The notes under the pieces were generated by a model. It ran no database searches. It saw only the letters and a program-made list of their open reading frames with translations, and had not been told where the DNA came from. Below are positions 8,564 to 18,476 of a stretch of 64,000 nucleotides of DNA, in pieces. Position 1 is the stretch's first letter. The number at the start of each line of letters is the position of its first letter. The position numbers were made by a program, and so were the translations under genes. The stretch spans positions 1,054,001 to 1,118,000 of the forward strand of contig NZ_QPIG01000001.1 in NCBI RefSeq assembly GCF_003337215.1, in the 5' to 3' direction. This DNA is from Oceanihabitans sediminis (GTDB lineage Bacteria; Bacteroidota; Bacteroidia; Flavobacteriales; Flavobacteriaceae).

Positions 8564-9849
8564 TGACGACTTATGTTATTATCATAATTGTTTCTTTATT
8601 ACTTTCAGCCTTCTTTTCTGGTATGGAAATCGCCTATGTGTCTTCTAACAAGATTCATATCGAAATTGAAAAAAAACAAGAAGGTTACCTAGCTAGAATA
8701 CTTAGAAAACTTACAGTAAAGCCATCCAAGTTTATTGCAACCATGCTTATTGGTAATAATATTGCTTTGGTTATTTACGGTTTTTTTATGGGGGATTTGT
8801 TGGTAGATATGTTTCAGTCTATTAAAACCGATTCTAGTTTTGTGAAGTACTTGTTGGTGGATTTAAGTCTGTTAACACAAACTGTCATTTCAACAATTGT
8901 TATTTTAATAACTGCAGAGTTTTTGCCAAAAGTTTTTTTTCAAATTTACGCGAATTCTCTTTTAAAAATATTAGCAGTACCGGCATATATCTTTTATGTA
9001 CTGTTTACATATATTTCTGATTTTGTTCTATGGATTTCCGATTTCGTTCTTAAAAAATTCTTTAAAACCGAAGGGGATCAAGTGCAATTAGCCTTTACAA
9101 AAGTCGAGCTTGGTAATTATATTAGTGAGCAAATGGAATCTGTTGAAGAAGATGATGATGTGGATTCAGAAATTCAAATTTTTCAAAATGCTTTAGAGTT
9201 TTCCGAAGTAAAGTCAAGAGAAGTAATGATTCCTAGAACAGAAATTGTTGCGGTAGAATTACGTGAATCGGTAAAAAAACTAAACACTATTTTTACGGAA
9301 ACAGGATTTTCTAAACTTATAGTTTACAACGAAAATATCGATGATATTTTAGGTTATATACATTCTTTTGAGTTATTTAAAAAACCCAAAAACCTTAAGT
9401 CTATCATACTTCCAGTAGAGTTTGTTCCTGAAACTATGCTGATTAATGATGTTCTAAACGTTTTAATAAAAAAGCGAAAAAGTATAGCCGTTGTTTTAGA
9501 TGAATACGGCGGAACTTCAGGAATTATCACCGTAGAAGATATTGTTGAAGAGCTTTTTGGAGAAATTGAAGACGAGCACGATACCATGCTTCTAATTGAA
9601 GAAAAGCTAGGAGATGATCACTACAAATTATCTGCAAGATTAGAAGTAGATTATATCAATGAAGCTTTTAAGATTAATCTTCCAGACGAAGAAAACTACG
9701 AAACTTTAGGAGGGTTAATTGTAGCTCATACCGAAGAAATTCCGCAAAAAGATGAGGTTGTAACTATTGGAAACTTCCAGTTTACCATATTAGAAGTATC
9801 TAATACAAAAATTGATTTAGTAGAGCTAAGAGTTTTAGAAGAAGATTAA
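8563..9849 (+). CDS. CNNM/CorC-family membrane protein (hemolysin family)
   Basis: A 428-residue protein with three parts: an N-terminal CNNM/DUF21 membrane domain (residues about 1-180, four hydrophobic segments), a CBS-domain pair (about 205-320, including VMIPRTEI and the VVLDEYGGTSGIITVEDIVEELFGEI stretch shared by the family) and a C-terminal CorC/HlyC domain (about 335-425). Family members are implicated in magnesium or cobalt efflux or homeostasis; older names call them hemolysins. In Flavobacteriia a close relative is the gliding protein GldE, but I see no other gld gene here, so I do not assign that name. Confidence 0.85.
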   Translation: MTTYVIIIIVSLLLSAFFSGMEIAYVSSNKIHIEIEKKQEGYLARILRKLTVKPSKFIATMLIGNNIALVIYGFFMGDLLVDMFQSIKTDSSFVKYLLVDLSLLTQTVISTIVILITAEFLPKVFFQIYANSLLKILAVPAYIFYVLFTYISDFVLWISDFVLKKFFKTEGDQVQLAFTKVELGNYISEQMESVEEDDDVDSEIQIFQNALEFSEVKSREVMIPRTEIVAVELRESVKKLNTIFTETGFSKLIVYNENIDDILGYIHSFELFKKPKNLKSIILPVEFVPETMLINDVLNVLIKKRKSIAVVLDEYGGTSGIITVEDIVEELFGEIEDEHDTMLLIEEKLGDDHYKLSARLEVDYINEAFKINLPDEENYETLGGLIVAHTEEIPQKDEVVTIGNFQFTILEVSNTKIDLVELRVLEED

Positions 9850-10046
9850 TTTTCCCTTTTATTTACGTTTTAATTAGGGTTTTTTTTATGAACAAACTGT
9901 AGCTTTTAGACGCTTTTTACAGATGTATTCTTAAGTATTTCTGTCTTCAATTTCAAATACATTGCCAATTTCTTACATAACCCTTTTATTATTAAATAGA
10001 AAATGGTATTTTCGCGCACTATATTGAATAAAATCTATACCAAAGA

Positions 10047-12170
10047 ATGGCAATTTTAAATAACATTAGAAAACAATCATTAGTGCTAATAGCAGTTATT
10101 GCTTTAGCCTTATTCTCATTTGTATTAGCAGATTTGTTTAGGAACAGTGATGCTTTAAGTGCTAAATCTCAAAACGTAGTAGCTACAATTAATGGCAAAG
10201 ACATTACTCGTGAAGACTTCATGCAAAAAGTGGAAGCAGTACAACGTCAAATGGGTGGAAGAGGAACCAGCACACAAGCGATGAATACTGTTTGGAATCA
10301 AGAATTACGTCAAGCTGTTATGCAAACGCAATTTGACGCTTTAGGTTTTACTGTTGAAAAAGACCAAATGCGTGACTTATTAAAAACAAGTTTTGCTAAC
10401 AATACAGATTTTCAAAATGAAGCAGGTGTTTTTGATGAAAACAAACTGAACGAATATATTGCCAACTTAAAAGAAACTTCTTCTATTGCATACCAACAAT
10501 GGGTAGATTATGAAGAAAGTATTGCTGCAAACGCTCTTAACCAAAACTATACAAACATGGTTAAAGCTGGTATGATTGGAACGCTTGCTGAAGGTGAGTT
10601 AGAACACAAGTTAGCTAACAATACAGTAGATATTAAATTTGTTCAAGTACCATATGCAACAATAGCAGATGATCAAGTTACTGTTTCAGATAGTGAGATT
10701 ACTAACTACATGAACAAAAACAAAAAACAATATACTGTTGAAGCTTCAAGAAACATTAACTATGTAGAATTTAAAGAAGTTGCTTCTTTAGAGGATGAAA
10801 ACGTAATTAAAGAAAGCTTAACAGATTTATTAAAAGATCAAGTAGTTTATAACGAGGTTACAAAAAGAAACGATACCATCGTAAGCTTCTTAAAAGCTAA
10901 AGATAACGAATCTTATATCAATGCAAATTCAGATATTAAATATGATGATCGTTTTATTCAAAGATCTGGTTTACCATCATCTGTAGCAGATAGTATCTTC
11001 AACTTAGGAGTAGGAGAAGTATTCGGGCCTTATAAAGATGCTAACCACTTTAAAATTTCTAAAGTAGTTGCAGTTACACAATTACCAGATTCAGTAAAAG
11101 CAAGACATATATTAATTCCTTTTATTGGTTCACGTTCAGCTACTGCTGAAACTGTTCAAACAAAAGAACAAGCAAAAACTACAGCAGATAGCTTAATGAA
11201 TATTGTAAAAGCTACACCTTCTAAATTTGTTAGCTTATTAGATTTCTCTGCAGATACTGTGAGTAATGAAAAAGAAGGAGTTTTAGATTGGTTTACATAC
11301 AACGCTATGGTTCCTGAATTTAGAGATTTCACTTTTGAAAATAATGAAGGTGATGTAGGAGTAGTAGAATCTATGTTTGGTTACCACGTAATTGAAATCT
11401 TAGGTCAAAAGAATAGAAAACGTGCCATTAAAGTTGGTACTATTGCTAGAGCAATTGAGCCTAGTGAAGCTACCGTTTCTAAAGTGTTTAGAGATGCTGC
11501 TACTTTTGAAGGAGCAGTTGCAGATGGAAACTTCCAAGATATTGCAAAAGAAAATAACTATACTGTTCGTCCAGTAGACGGAATCAAAGTTTTAGATGAA
11601 AATATCCCAGGATTAAATAGCCAAAGAGCAATTGTTCGTTGGGCTTTTGAAGAAGGAACTAAAGTAGGTGATACTAAGAAATTCCCTATCTCTAATGGTT
11701 TTGCTGTAGTGCAATTAACCGAAAAGAATAAAGCAGGAATGATGAATGTACAAGATGCTTCTGTTACTGCGTTACCAGCAATTCGTAAAGCTAAAAAAGC
11801 TGAAATGATTAAAAATAGAATTTCTGCAACTACTGTAGAAGATGTAGCTTCAGCAGAAGGACAATCTGTTAGAACAGCTTTAGCTTTAAACATGAAAACA
11901 CCAACAGTTACAGGTGTAGGTAGAGAGCCTAAAGTTGTAGGTGCCGCTTTTGGATTAAACGAAGGTGAAACTTCTAAACTTATTGCAGGTGAAAACGGTG
12001 TTTATATGGTTCAAGTAACTAAAGTAACTCCAGCTGTTGAATTAGGAAACTATCAAGCATTTGCTAACCAAGTTTCTTTAGATAAGCAATCTGCTGTAGA
12101 TACAAGATTATTTGAAGCTTTAAAAGAAGCTGCAGAAATCGAAGATAATAGAGCAAACACAGTTCAGTAA
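10047..12170 (+). CDS. Periplasmic PpiD/SurA-like peptidylprolyl isomerase
   Basis: A 707-residue protein anchored by one N-terminal membrane helix (residues about 11-31) and otherwise periplasmic. Residues about 35-200 form a SurA_N-like helical chaperone region; a parvulin-type PPIase domain (about 350-455) begins with ARHILIPF and ends with FGYHVIEILGQ. This arrangement is that of PpiD, which helps fold proteins emerging from the Sec translocon. It starts at ATG 10047 after a 197-bp gap in which I see no complete consensus promoter. A strong terminator follows. Position downstream of the lptC operon suits a role in envelope protein folding. Confidence 0.85.
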   Translation: MAILNNIRKQSLVLIAVIALALFSFVLADLFRNSDALSAKSQNVVATINGKDITREDFMQKVEAVQRQMGGRGTSTQAMNTVWNQELRQAVMQTQFDALGFTVEKDQMRDLLKTSFANNTDFQNEAGVFDENKLNEYIANLKETSSIAYQQWVDYEESIAANALNQNYTNMVKAGMIGTLAEGELEHKLANNTVDIKFVQVPYATIADDQVTVSDSEITNYMNKNKKQYTVEASRNINYVEFKEVASLEDENVIKESLTDLLKDQVVYNEVTKRNDTIVSFLKAKDNESYINANSDIKYDDRFIQRSGLPSSVADSIFNLGVGEVFGPYKDANHFKISKVVAVTQLPDSVKARHILIPFIGSRSATAETVQTKEQAKTTADSLMNIVKATPSKFVSLLDFSADTVSNEKEGVLDWFTYNAMVPEFRDFTFENNEGDVGVVESMFGYHVIEILGQKNRKRAIKVGTIARAIEPSEATVSKVFRDAATFEGAVADGNFQDIAKENNYTVRPVDGIKVLDENIPGLNSQRAIVRWAFEEGTKVGDTKKFPISNGFAVVQLTEKNKAGMMNVQDASVTALPAIRKAKKAEMIKNRISATTVEDVASAEGQSVRTALALNMKTPTVTGVGREPKVVGAAFGLNEGETSKLIAGENGVYMVQVTKVTPAVELGNYQAFANQVSLDKQSAVDTRLFEALKEAAEIEDNRANTVQ

Positions 12171-12190
12171 TTAAGAACTTTATCTCATAA

Positions 12191-12225
12191 AAAAATCCCT
12201 TTTTGAATTTCAAAAAGGGATTTTT
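12191..12225. terminator. Bidirectional terminator between convergent genes
   Basis: A 15-bp perfect stem (AAAAATCCCTTTTTG and its complement) around a 5-nt loop, with T-runs on both strands. It lies between the PPIase gene (plus) and the GHMP kinase gene (minus). Confidence 0.92.
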
Positions 12226-12248
12226 TGTTTGTTATAATTTCTGTTAGA

Positions 12249-13166
12249 TTATTTAGGATTCAAAACCATTTCTTCATAGGTTAAAATGGTAGTGTAACCC
12301 TTTCTATTAAAATACTCTCTAGGATCGTTTATGCTTGTAACTAAAACAAAATCACCACCCCAAGCACCAAGACTTTTAATGCAGCCTTTAAAGTCGCTAA
12401 ATAACCTTTGTTTTATAGGTTCTTGTTTTATGATTTTAGAAATAAGCTGTTCATGTTGTTCAAGTAAAACATTAAATGCTTCCAAAGAAGTACATGAAAT
12501 CATGTTTTGAGTAATACTGTTTATAGCTTGTATGGCTTCGGATAAATTGCCTTTGTTTTCTTTGTAAACTGCAATACCATCTCTACTATTTTGTTTCTTG
12601 TTAAGGTATACAAAATAAAGATGTTCTTTAAAAACAGGGTTAAATGAAATCGGTTTAACCAGTTGCTTGTCGTTCTTAAGTTGGTAGCTTATTGGGGTTG
12701 CGTGTTGTGCGCAGGCAATATCGTAACCAGAGCCACCAAAAGTGCTTTCTAGTAGCTTATAAGCATCAACATTGGCCCAAGTAGCTATATTGTTTATAAG
12801 GGTAGAGGATGTGCCAAGACCCCAATCTTTAGGGAATTCTAATAAGGTTTTAATTTTATAGCCGGTTTGGTCCTCCAAAAATGTAGGATTTAGTTTTTTT
12901 GCTGCTCGCAATATCTGTAATAATCGTTCAGAAATTTCATTTTTTGGAGTAGCGAAACCTTCAGAAATATCTTTAAATGAAATAGTATCTTCAAACCAAA
13001 TGTTTCCTTTTTCATCTAAACTCTGCCACTGTAATTTTGTAGCTTCTATTCCTTCAATATCTAAACTTTGTCCGAACTTAGTTGGTACAGCAAGGGCTAT
13101 TGCTCCATCTAGAGCAAGGTATTCTCCGGTGAGTAATAGTTTTCCGTGGCTGTAGAACTTTTCCAC
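12249..13166 (-). CDS. GYDIA-family GHMP kinase (mevalonate pathway)
   Basis: A 305-residue GHMP-superfamily small-molecule kinase. It has the N-terminal GKLLLTGEYLALDGA region, the ATP-binding GLGTSS loop (residues 116-121, in place of the usual GLGSSA) and the GGSGYDIA motif (144-151) that names this Bacteroidota group. The gene starts 1 bp after the stop of the HMG-CoA reductase gene, so the two are co-transcribed. That makes a mevalonate-pathway kinase (mevalonate or phosphomevalonate as substrate) the best guess; which of the two cannot be read from sequence. It is cytosolic with no signal. Confidence 0.82.
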   Translation of the reverse strand: MEKFYSHGKLLLTGEYLALDGAIALAVPTKFGQSLDIEGIEATKLQWQSLDEKGNIWFEDTISFKDISEGFATPKNEISERLLQILRAAKKLNPTFLEDQTGYKIKTLLEFPKDWGLGTSSTLINNIATWANVDAYKLLESTFGGSGYDIACAQHATPISYQLKNDKQLVKPISFNPVFKEHLYFVYLNKKQNSRDGIAVYKENKGNLSEAIQAINSITQNMISCTSLEAFNVLLEQHEQLISKIIKQEPIKQRLFSDFKGCIKSLGAWGGDFVLVTSINDPREYFNRKGYTTILTYEEMVLNPK

Positions 13167-13167
13167 T

Positions 13168-14460
13168 TTAGTTTTTCTCTTTTAAATTATTATAAGCTTC
13201 CACAACGGCACTATGGGTAACGGTGTTCTTTTTAAAGTGCTCCACTATGATTTTTTTTTCAGAATCGGTTGCTTGTAGTTGATTTAAGATATTCATCAAG
13301 TGCATTTTCATATGTCCTTCCTGAATTCCTGTGGTTGTTAGAGAACGTAATGCTGCAAAATTCTGTGCCAATCCTGCAACTGCAATAATTTGCATTAACT
13401 CTCTTGCACTTGGTTTGTGTAATAACTCTAGTGCTAACTTTACTAATGGATGTAAGTTTGTTAATCCGCCAACAGTACCTAATGCTAGTGGAATTTCCAT
13501 CCAAAAGGTAAATACGCCATCTTCAATTTTTGCGTCTGTTAAACTGCTGTATTTCCCGTTTCTTGAAGCATATGCATGCACTCCGGCTTCAATGGCTCTA
13601 AAATCGTTTCCAGTAGCTAGAACAACAGCATCAATACCGTTCATGATTCCTTTGTTGTGTGTTACTGCACGGTAAGGCTCTACTTTTGCAATATTTACAG
13701 CTTGTACAAATTTTTCAGCATTAAAATCGTCTTGAGGTAAGTCTTCTAGTTTACAGCTAACTTCTGCTCTTACTAAGCAATCAGGTACATAATTAGAAAG
13801 AATACTCATTACTATTTCAATTTCCTTAGCTAATTGTTTTTCTGCCTCTGTTTTAAAAGTTTTTGCAAACTGTTCTAAGCAAGAATTAATGAAATTAGCT
13901 CCCATTGCATCTAGGGTTTCAAAAGTAGCGTGCAATTGGTAGTAGCCTGAAATATCTTCGGTTTTATCTTTTAACACAATATCCAAAATACCTCCACCGC
14001 GTTTTTCCATGTTTTTGGTGATAGGTTTTGCGTCTGCAATTAGATTTGGTTTAACTGTGTTAAAGAAATTTTCTAATGTTTTAAAATCTCCGTGGTACAT
14101 AAAATGCACTTGCCCTATTTTGGTAGTTGAGATAACTTTCGTTTTAAATCCGCCACGTTCCAACCAAAATTTAGCAGCTTTACTCGCCGCTGCAACTACC
14201 GAACTTTCTTCAATAGCCATTGGTATGGTGTGCATTTTGCCATTTATTAAGAAGTTTGGCGCAACACCAAAAGGTAAATAATAATTGGTTATGGTGTTTT
14301 CAATAAACTCATCATGAAGGTTTTGCAAGGCGATATTGTTGTTCCAATATTGCTTGATTACTTTTTTAGCTTCCTCTTGTTCTGAAAAATAGGTTTTAAC
14401 AATCCAATCAATTTTTTTTGATTTCGATAATTTTGAAAAGCCTGATATTGATGCGCACAT
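13168..14460 (-). CDS. mvaA: Hydroxymethylglutaryl-CoA reductase, class II
   Basis: A 430-residue class II (bacterial) HMG-CoA reductase interconverting HMG-CoA and mevalonate. Visible catalytic elements: the Glu in MAIEESSVVAA (residues 84-85), the Lys in HNKGIMNGIDA, the Asp in TGNDFRA and the His in GHMKMH (His383, close to His381 of the Pseudomonas enzyme). The family is often labelled degradative, but here it heads an operon with a GHMP kinase, so it most likely feeds isoprenoid synthesis by the mevalonate route. A TAnnTTTG-like -7 box (minus strand, 14488-14481) lies about 20 bp before the ATG. Confidence 0.9.
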   Translation of the reverse strand: MCASISGFSKLSKSKKIDWIVKTYFSEQEEAKKVIKQYWNNNIALQNLHDEFIENTITNYYLPFGVAPNFLINGKMHTIPMAIEESSVVAAASKAAKFWLERGGFKTKVISTTKIGQVHFMYHGDFKTLENFFNTVKPNLIADAKPITKNMEKRGGGILDIVLKDKTEDISGYYQLHATFETLDAMGANFINSCLEQFAKTFKTEAEKQLAKEIEIVMSILSNYVPDCLVRAEVSCKLEDLPQDDFNAEKFVQAVNIAKVEPYRAVTHNKGIMNGIDAVVLATGNDFRAIEAGVHAYASRNGKYSSLTDAKIEDGVFTFWMEIPLALGTVGGLTNLHPLVKLALELLHKPSARELMQIIAVAGLAQNFAALRSLTTTGIQEGHMKMHLMNILNQLQATDSEKKIIVEHFKKNTVTHSAVVEAYNNLKEKN

Positions 14461-14480
14461 GTACTTTGAATTTTAAAGGG

Positions 14481-14488
14481 CAAAGATA
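14481..14488 (-). promoter_or_regulatory. Candidate -7 box of the HMG-CoA reductase operon
   Basis: TATCTTTG on the minus strand matches TAnnTTTG; no clear TTG at the -33 distance, so support is partial. Confidence 0.4.
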
Positions 14489-14506
14489 GTATACTCAAAT
14501 TTAATT

Positions 14507-14534
14507 TTTGGTTTTCTATTAGATTGTATATTTG
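14507..14534 (+). promoter_or_regulatory. Candidate promoter of the S9 peptidase operon
   Basis: TTTG (14507-14510) and TATATTTG (14527-14534) are separated by 16 bp, slightly short of the usual 17-23. It would leave a 5' leader of about 105 nt before ATG 14649. Confidence 0.4.
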
Positions 14535-14648
14535 TGGTTGTGCAAAACCGCTTCGGTTTACCTGTTTTGTTGAATTTACTGTTAATGTTTACGATTTTTT
14601 GCATATTTTTTAGTAAACTTGACATCATTTTAATTTAACCTATTTTTA

Positions 14649-16835
14649 ATGCGAGAATTTAAATACTTCCTACTAAGTATCTTTTTAGTAATAGCTCTTT
14701 CAAGTACTGCGCAGACTAAAGAAATTTCATTAGAAGAAATATGGAATGGGGCCTTTAGAACAGAGAGATTAGACGTTTTACATTCTATGAAAAACGGACA
14801 AGAATATTCTGTTTTGAACTTTGATAGAGTGTCGAAATCTACATCTATTGATGTTTACGATTACAAAACCTTAAGTAAAGTAAAAACTCTAGTAAGTTCA
14901 CTAGATATTGATGCTATACCATACTTTACAGACTATACTTTTAGTTCCGACGAAAGTAAAATCATATTAGCAACCAACGTAGAGTCTATATTTAGAAGAT
15001 CTACTTTAGGGCATTTCTTTGTGTATGATACAGAAGATGCTTCGGTTACTTTAATTGCTGAAGATAGAATTCAAGAGCCTACTTTTTCACCAGATGCTAC
15101 TAAAGTAGCTTTCGGATTAAACAATAATTTGTATGTAAAAGATTTAGTTTCAGGTGAAACAAAGCAAATCACCTTTGATGGAGAAAAAAATAAAATCATA
15201 AACGGTATTACCGACTGGGTTTATGAAGAAGAATTTGGATTTGTTCGTGCTTTTGAATGGAATGCAGATAGCGATAGAATTGCATATATACGATTTGACG
15301 AAACAGAGGTTCCTGAATTTTCAATGGATGTTTATGGTCAATACGGAAAAGATTTATACCAAACACAACAAGTTTTTAAATATCCAAAAGCTGGAGAAAA
15401 GAACGCGGTAGTGTCTTTACATTTATATGACTTAGAAAAGGAAGAAGCTTCAGAAGTTGTTTTAGACAAGGCTTACAGCGATTTTTATATCCCTAGAATT
15501 AAATGGACTAACGATGCAGACGTTTTAAGTGCTCAGTACACTAACAGACATCAAAACGAATTAGACCTTTGGATGATTAATGCTAGAAAAGGAAAAGCAG
15601 AAATAGTCCTTGCCGAAAAAGATGCTGCCTATGTAGATATTACCGATAACTTAACTTTTTTAAAGGATAATAGTTTTATTTGGACAAGCGAAAAAGATGG
15701 CTTTAACCACATTTATCACTACGATAAGAAAGGGAAACTGATAAATCAAATTACCAAAGGAAATTGGGATGTTACCAATTACTATGGTTTTGATGAGAAA
15801 ACAAACAGAATTTATTACCAATCTGTAGAAAACGGTTCTATCAATAGGGATGTTTATGCAATTGATGTAAAAGGAGTTAAAAAGACGCGTCTGACTTCGA
15901 GCACGGGGACAAACAATGCTTCTTTTAGTGCAGATTTCACCTATTTTATTAATACTTTTTCAAACGCAAGTACGCCACCAGAGTATACTTTAAATGAAGC
16001 AGTTTCTGGAAAAATAGTGAAGCGCATAAAGGATAATCAATCCCTTGCTAAATCTTTAGAAGCTTATAAGCTTTCTGAAAAAGAATTTTCTACGATTCAA
16101 GTAAATGGAAACGACTTAAATATGTGGATGATAAAACCAGCAGATTTCGATTATAATAAGCAATATCCATTATTTATGTACCAGTATTCAGGTCCAGGTT
16201 CTCAACAGGTTTCCAATTCATGGAACAGTGCAAACGATTATTGGCACCAACACTTAGCACAACAAGGTTATATTGTTGTTTGTGTAGATGGAAGAGGAAC
16301 AGGTTTTAAAGGAGCAGCATTTAAAAAAGTAACTCAGAAAGAATTAGGAAAGTACGAAGTAGAAGACCAAATAGATGCAGCGAAGCTTTTAGGCGAAAGA
16401 CCTTATATTGATGCTTCTAGAATCGGGATTTGGGGATGGAGCTACGGAGGTTTTATGAGTAGTAATGCTTTACTAAAAGGAGATGACGTGTTTAAAATGG
16501 CTATTGCAGTTGCACCAGTAACAAGCTGGAGATTTTATGACACTATTTATACAGAGCGTTATATGACTACTCCGCAAGAGAATCCAAGTGGTTATGATGA
16601 AAACTCACCTATAAATCATGTAGATAAATTGAAAGGAAACTATTTATTGATTCATGGTTCATCAGATGATAATGTACATGTTCAAAATACAATGCTTATG
16701 GTTGAAGCTTTAGTACAAGCTAATAAGCAGTTTGAATGGATGATTTATCCAGATAAAAATCACGGTATTTATGGTGGAAATACCAGATTGCACTTATACA
16801 CCAAAATGACTAATTATATTAAAGAAAACCTATAA
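14649..16835 (+). CDS. Secreted prolyl-oligopeptidase-family dipeptidyl peptidase (S9)
   Basis: A 728-residue exported enzyme with a signal peptide (residues 1-22, ending STAQ), a DPP-IV-type beta-propeller (about 90-460) and a C-terminal alpha/beta-hydrolase domain. The catalytic Ser598 lies in GWSYGG, the Asp in SSDDNVH (673-674) and His705 in NHGIYGG. The N-terminal propeller carries the WVYEEEF element that in DPP-IV holds the free amino end of the peptide, so release of dipeptides is likely. Two POT peptide transporters follow (first one after 11 bp), so this enzyme probably makes the dipeptides they import. Confidence 0.9.
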   Translation: MREFKYFLLSIFLVIALSSTAQTKEISLEEIWNGAFRTERLDVLHSMKNGQEYSVLNFDRVSKSTSIDVYDYKTLSKVKTLVSSLDIDAIPYFTDYTFSSDESKIILATNVESIFRRSTLGHFFVYDTEDASVTLIAEDRIQEPTFSPDATKVAFGLNNNLYVKDLVSGETKQITFDGEKNKIINGITDWVYEEEFGFVRAFEWNADSDRIAYIRFDETEVPEFSMDVYGQYGKDLYQTQQVFKYPKAGEKNAVVSLHLYDLEKEEASEVVLDKAYSDFYIPRIKWTNDADVLSAQYTNRHQNELDLWMINARKGKAEIVLAEKDAAYVDITDNLTFLKDNSFIWTSEKDGFNHIYHYDKKGKLINQITKGNWDVTNYYGFDEKTNRIYYQSVENGSINRDVYAIDVKGVKKTRLTSSTGTNNASFSADFTYFINTFSNASTPPEYTLNEAVSGKIVKRIKDNQSLAKSLEAYKLSEKEFSTIQVNGNDLNMWMIKPADFDYNKQYPLFMYQYSGPGSQQVSNSWNSANDYWHQHLAQQGYIVVCVDGRGTGFKGAAFKKVTQKELGKYEVEDQIDAAKLLGERPYIDASRIGIWGWSYGGFMSSNALLKGDDVFKMAIAVAPVTSWRFYDTIYTERYMTTPQENPSGYDENSPINHVDKLKGNYLLIHGSSDDNVHVQNTMLMVEALVQANKQFEWMIYPDKNHGIYGGNTRLHLYTKMTNYIKENL

Positions 16836-16846
16836 AAACAGAACTT

Positions 16847-18433
16847 ATGAGTCAGGAACAAGATCCAGCGTTAATTGCGCATCTCGCGAAAAAAGGTATT
16901 GATGATAAAATGGTAATGGGGCACCCAGCAGGGCTGTTCATATTATTCTTTACAGAAATGTGGGAACGTTTTAGTTATTATGGAATGCGTGCGTTATTAA
17001 CGGTATTCTTAATTACAGAAATAGCTGCAGGAGGTTGGGAATGGGACAATGCCGATGCTATGCAGTTATATGCTTGGTATACAGGTTTAGTTTATTTAAC
17101 TCCGCTATTAGGAGGTATTATTGCAGATAAATTCACAGGATTTAGAAAAGCAATTTTATTAGGTGCTTTGGTAATGACATTAGGGCATTTATCTATGGCT
17201 TTTGAAGGAATTAACCCTTATTTCTTCTATGCAGGTTTAGTACTTATGATTTTAGGAAATGGTTTATTTAAACCGAATATATCTTCTATGGTAGGGAATT
17301 TATATCCAGATTCAAGTTCTAAAAAAGATGCAGGTTATACTATTTTCTATATGGGTATTAACGCAGGAGCATTCTTAGGAATGTTACTTTGTGGATATAT
17401 TGGTGAAAAAGTAGGATGGCATTATGGATTCGGATTAGCAGGAGTATTCATGCTTTTCGGAATGTTACAATTTTACTTTGGAACAAAAATATTTGGAGAT
17501 ATTGGTGCGAAGCCAGAAAAACATACAAAAGAAGAATTAGAAAAAATAGCAGAAGAGTCTGATGAAGAAGTATTAGCTCCTAATGTTGTAAGAGATAGAT
17601 TAGTTGTAGTTGGAGTGTTAATGGTTGCGAGTATCTTTTTCTTTTTTGCTTTTGAGCAAGCAGGAGGATCTATGACTGTTTTTGCTAAAGACTATACACA
17701 AAGAATTTTAGAAGGTAGCACGGGAACCATCTTTAAATGGGTAGATGCTATTTTAACCATTTTCCCAATCATAATTGTTACTTGGGTGCTTTATGGTTTA
17801 GGAAAGAAAATTTATAAAGCATATCCTTTAACTATCATCTTTACAGCAATATCTTTTGTCCTTATTTGGATATTAGGTGTTTGGAAAGTATACAGAGAAT
17901 TTAGCCTTGAGCAAACAGAAGTAACTGTTTCTTGGTTTCAGATTTTAAACTCGTTCTTCATTATTACTTTGGCTTCGTCTTTTAGTAAGTTATGGGAGAA
18001 AGTATGGAATCCATCTGGACCAGTAAAATTTGCTATGGGATTAGCTTTAGTAGGGGTAGGTTTCGTAGTGTTATCATTAGGAGCTAACAGTATTCCACAA
18101 GGAGCAACATCGGCATCTGTAAGTATGATTTGGTTGATATTAGCATATTTCTTCCATACAACAGGAGAACTTTGTTTATCGCCAGTAGGACTATCTTATG
18201 TTTCTAAATTATCTCCAAAGCGTTTAGCAGGATTATTATTCGGATTATGGTTTACAGCTTCTGCAATAGCAAACTTTATAGCAGGTATGACAGGATCTTA
18301 TATTGATAAAATATCTGAAACATATTCTATGTCTACTTTCTTCTTAATTATTGCAGCAATTCCTATGGGAGCAGCAGTTATTTTATTGCTATTGAATCCT
18401 AAATTAAAGAAAATGATGCACGGTATTAACTAA
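16847..18433 (+). CDS. Proton-coupled di/tripeptide transporter (POT family), copy 1
   Basis: A 528-residue inner-membrane protein with about 12-14 hydrophobic segments. The POT signature ExxERFxYYG is present in full (FTEMWERFSYYGMR), as are KPNISS and the FYMGINAGAFLG element. It moves di- and tripeptides with protons. It begins 11 bp after the dipeptidyl peptidase gene. The second copy (18477-20264) is clearly a paralogue of it with nearly the same N-terminal half, so the pair arose by tandem duplication. Confidence 0.92.
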   Translation: MSQEQDPALIAHLAKKGIDDKMVMGHPAGLFILFFTEMWERFSYYGMRALLTVFLITEIAAGGWEWDNADAMQLYAWYTGLVYLTPLLGGIIADKFTGFRKAILLGALVMTLGHLSMAFEGINPYFFYAGLVLMILGNGLFKPNISSMVGNLYPDSSSKKDAGYTIFYMGINAGAFLGMLLCGYIGEKVGWHYGFGLAGVFMLFGMLQFYFGTKIFGDIGAKPEKHTKEELEKIAEESDEEVLAPNVVRDRLVVVGVLMVASIFFFFAFEQAGGSMTVFAKDYTQRILEGSTGTIFKWVDAILTIFPIIIVTWVLYGLGKKIYKAYPLTIIFTAISFVLIWILGVWKVYREFSLEQTEVTVSWFQILNSFFIITLASSFSKLWEKVWNPSGPVKFAMGLALVGVGFVVLSLGANSIPQGATSASVSMIWLILAYFFHTTGELCLSPVGLSYVSKLSPKRLAGLLFGLWFTASAIANFIAGMTGSYIDKISETYSMSTFFLIIAAIPMGAAVILLLLNPKLKKMMHGIN

Positions 18434-18476
18434 TTAATTAATTCTTTAGTGCAACTAACTAAAATAACTTATTGAA

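Noticed and set aside
8563-9849. Calling the CorC-like gene gldE (gliding motility).
   Set aside because: The family is right but no gld neighbours are present and several paralogues are usual in Flavobacteriia.
9985-10020. TATTTTCG near 10006 as promoter of the PpiD-like gene.
   Set aside because: One mismatch in the conserved TTTG and no -33 TTG at the right distance.
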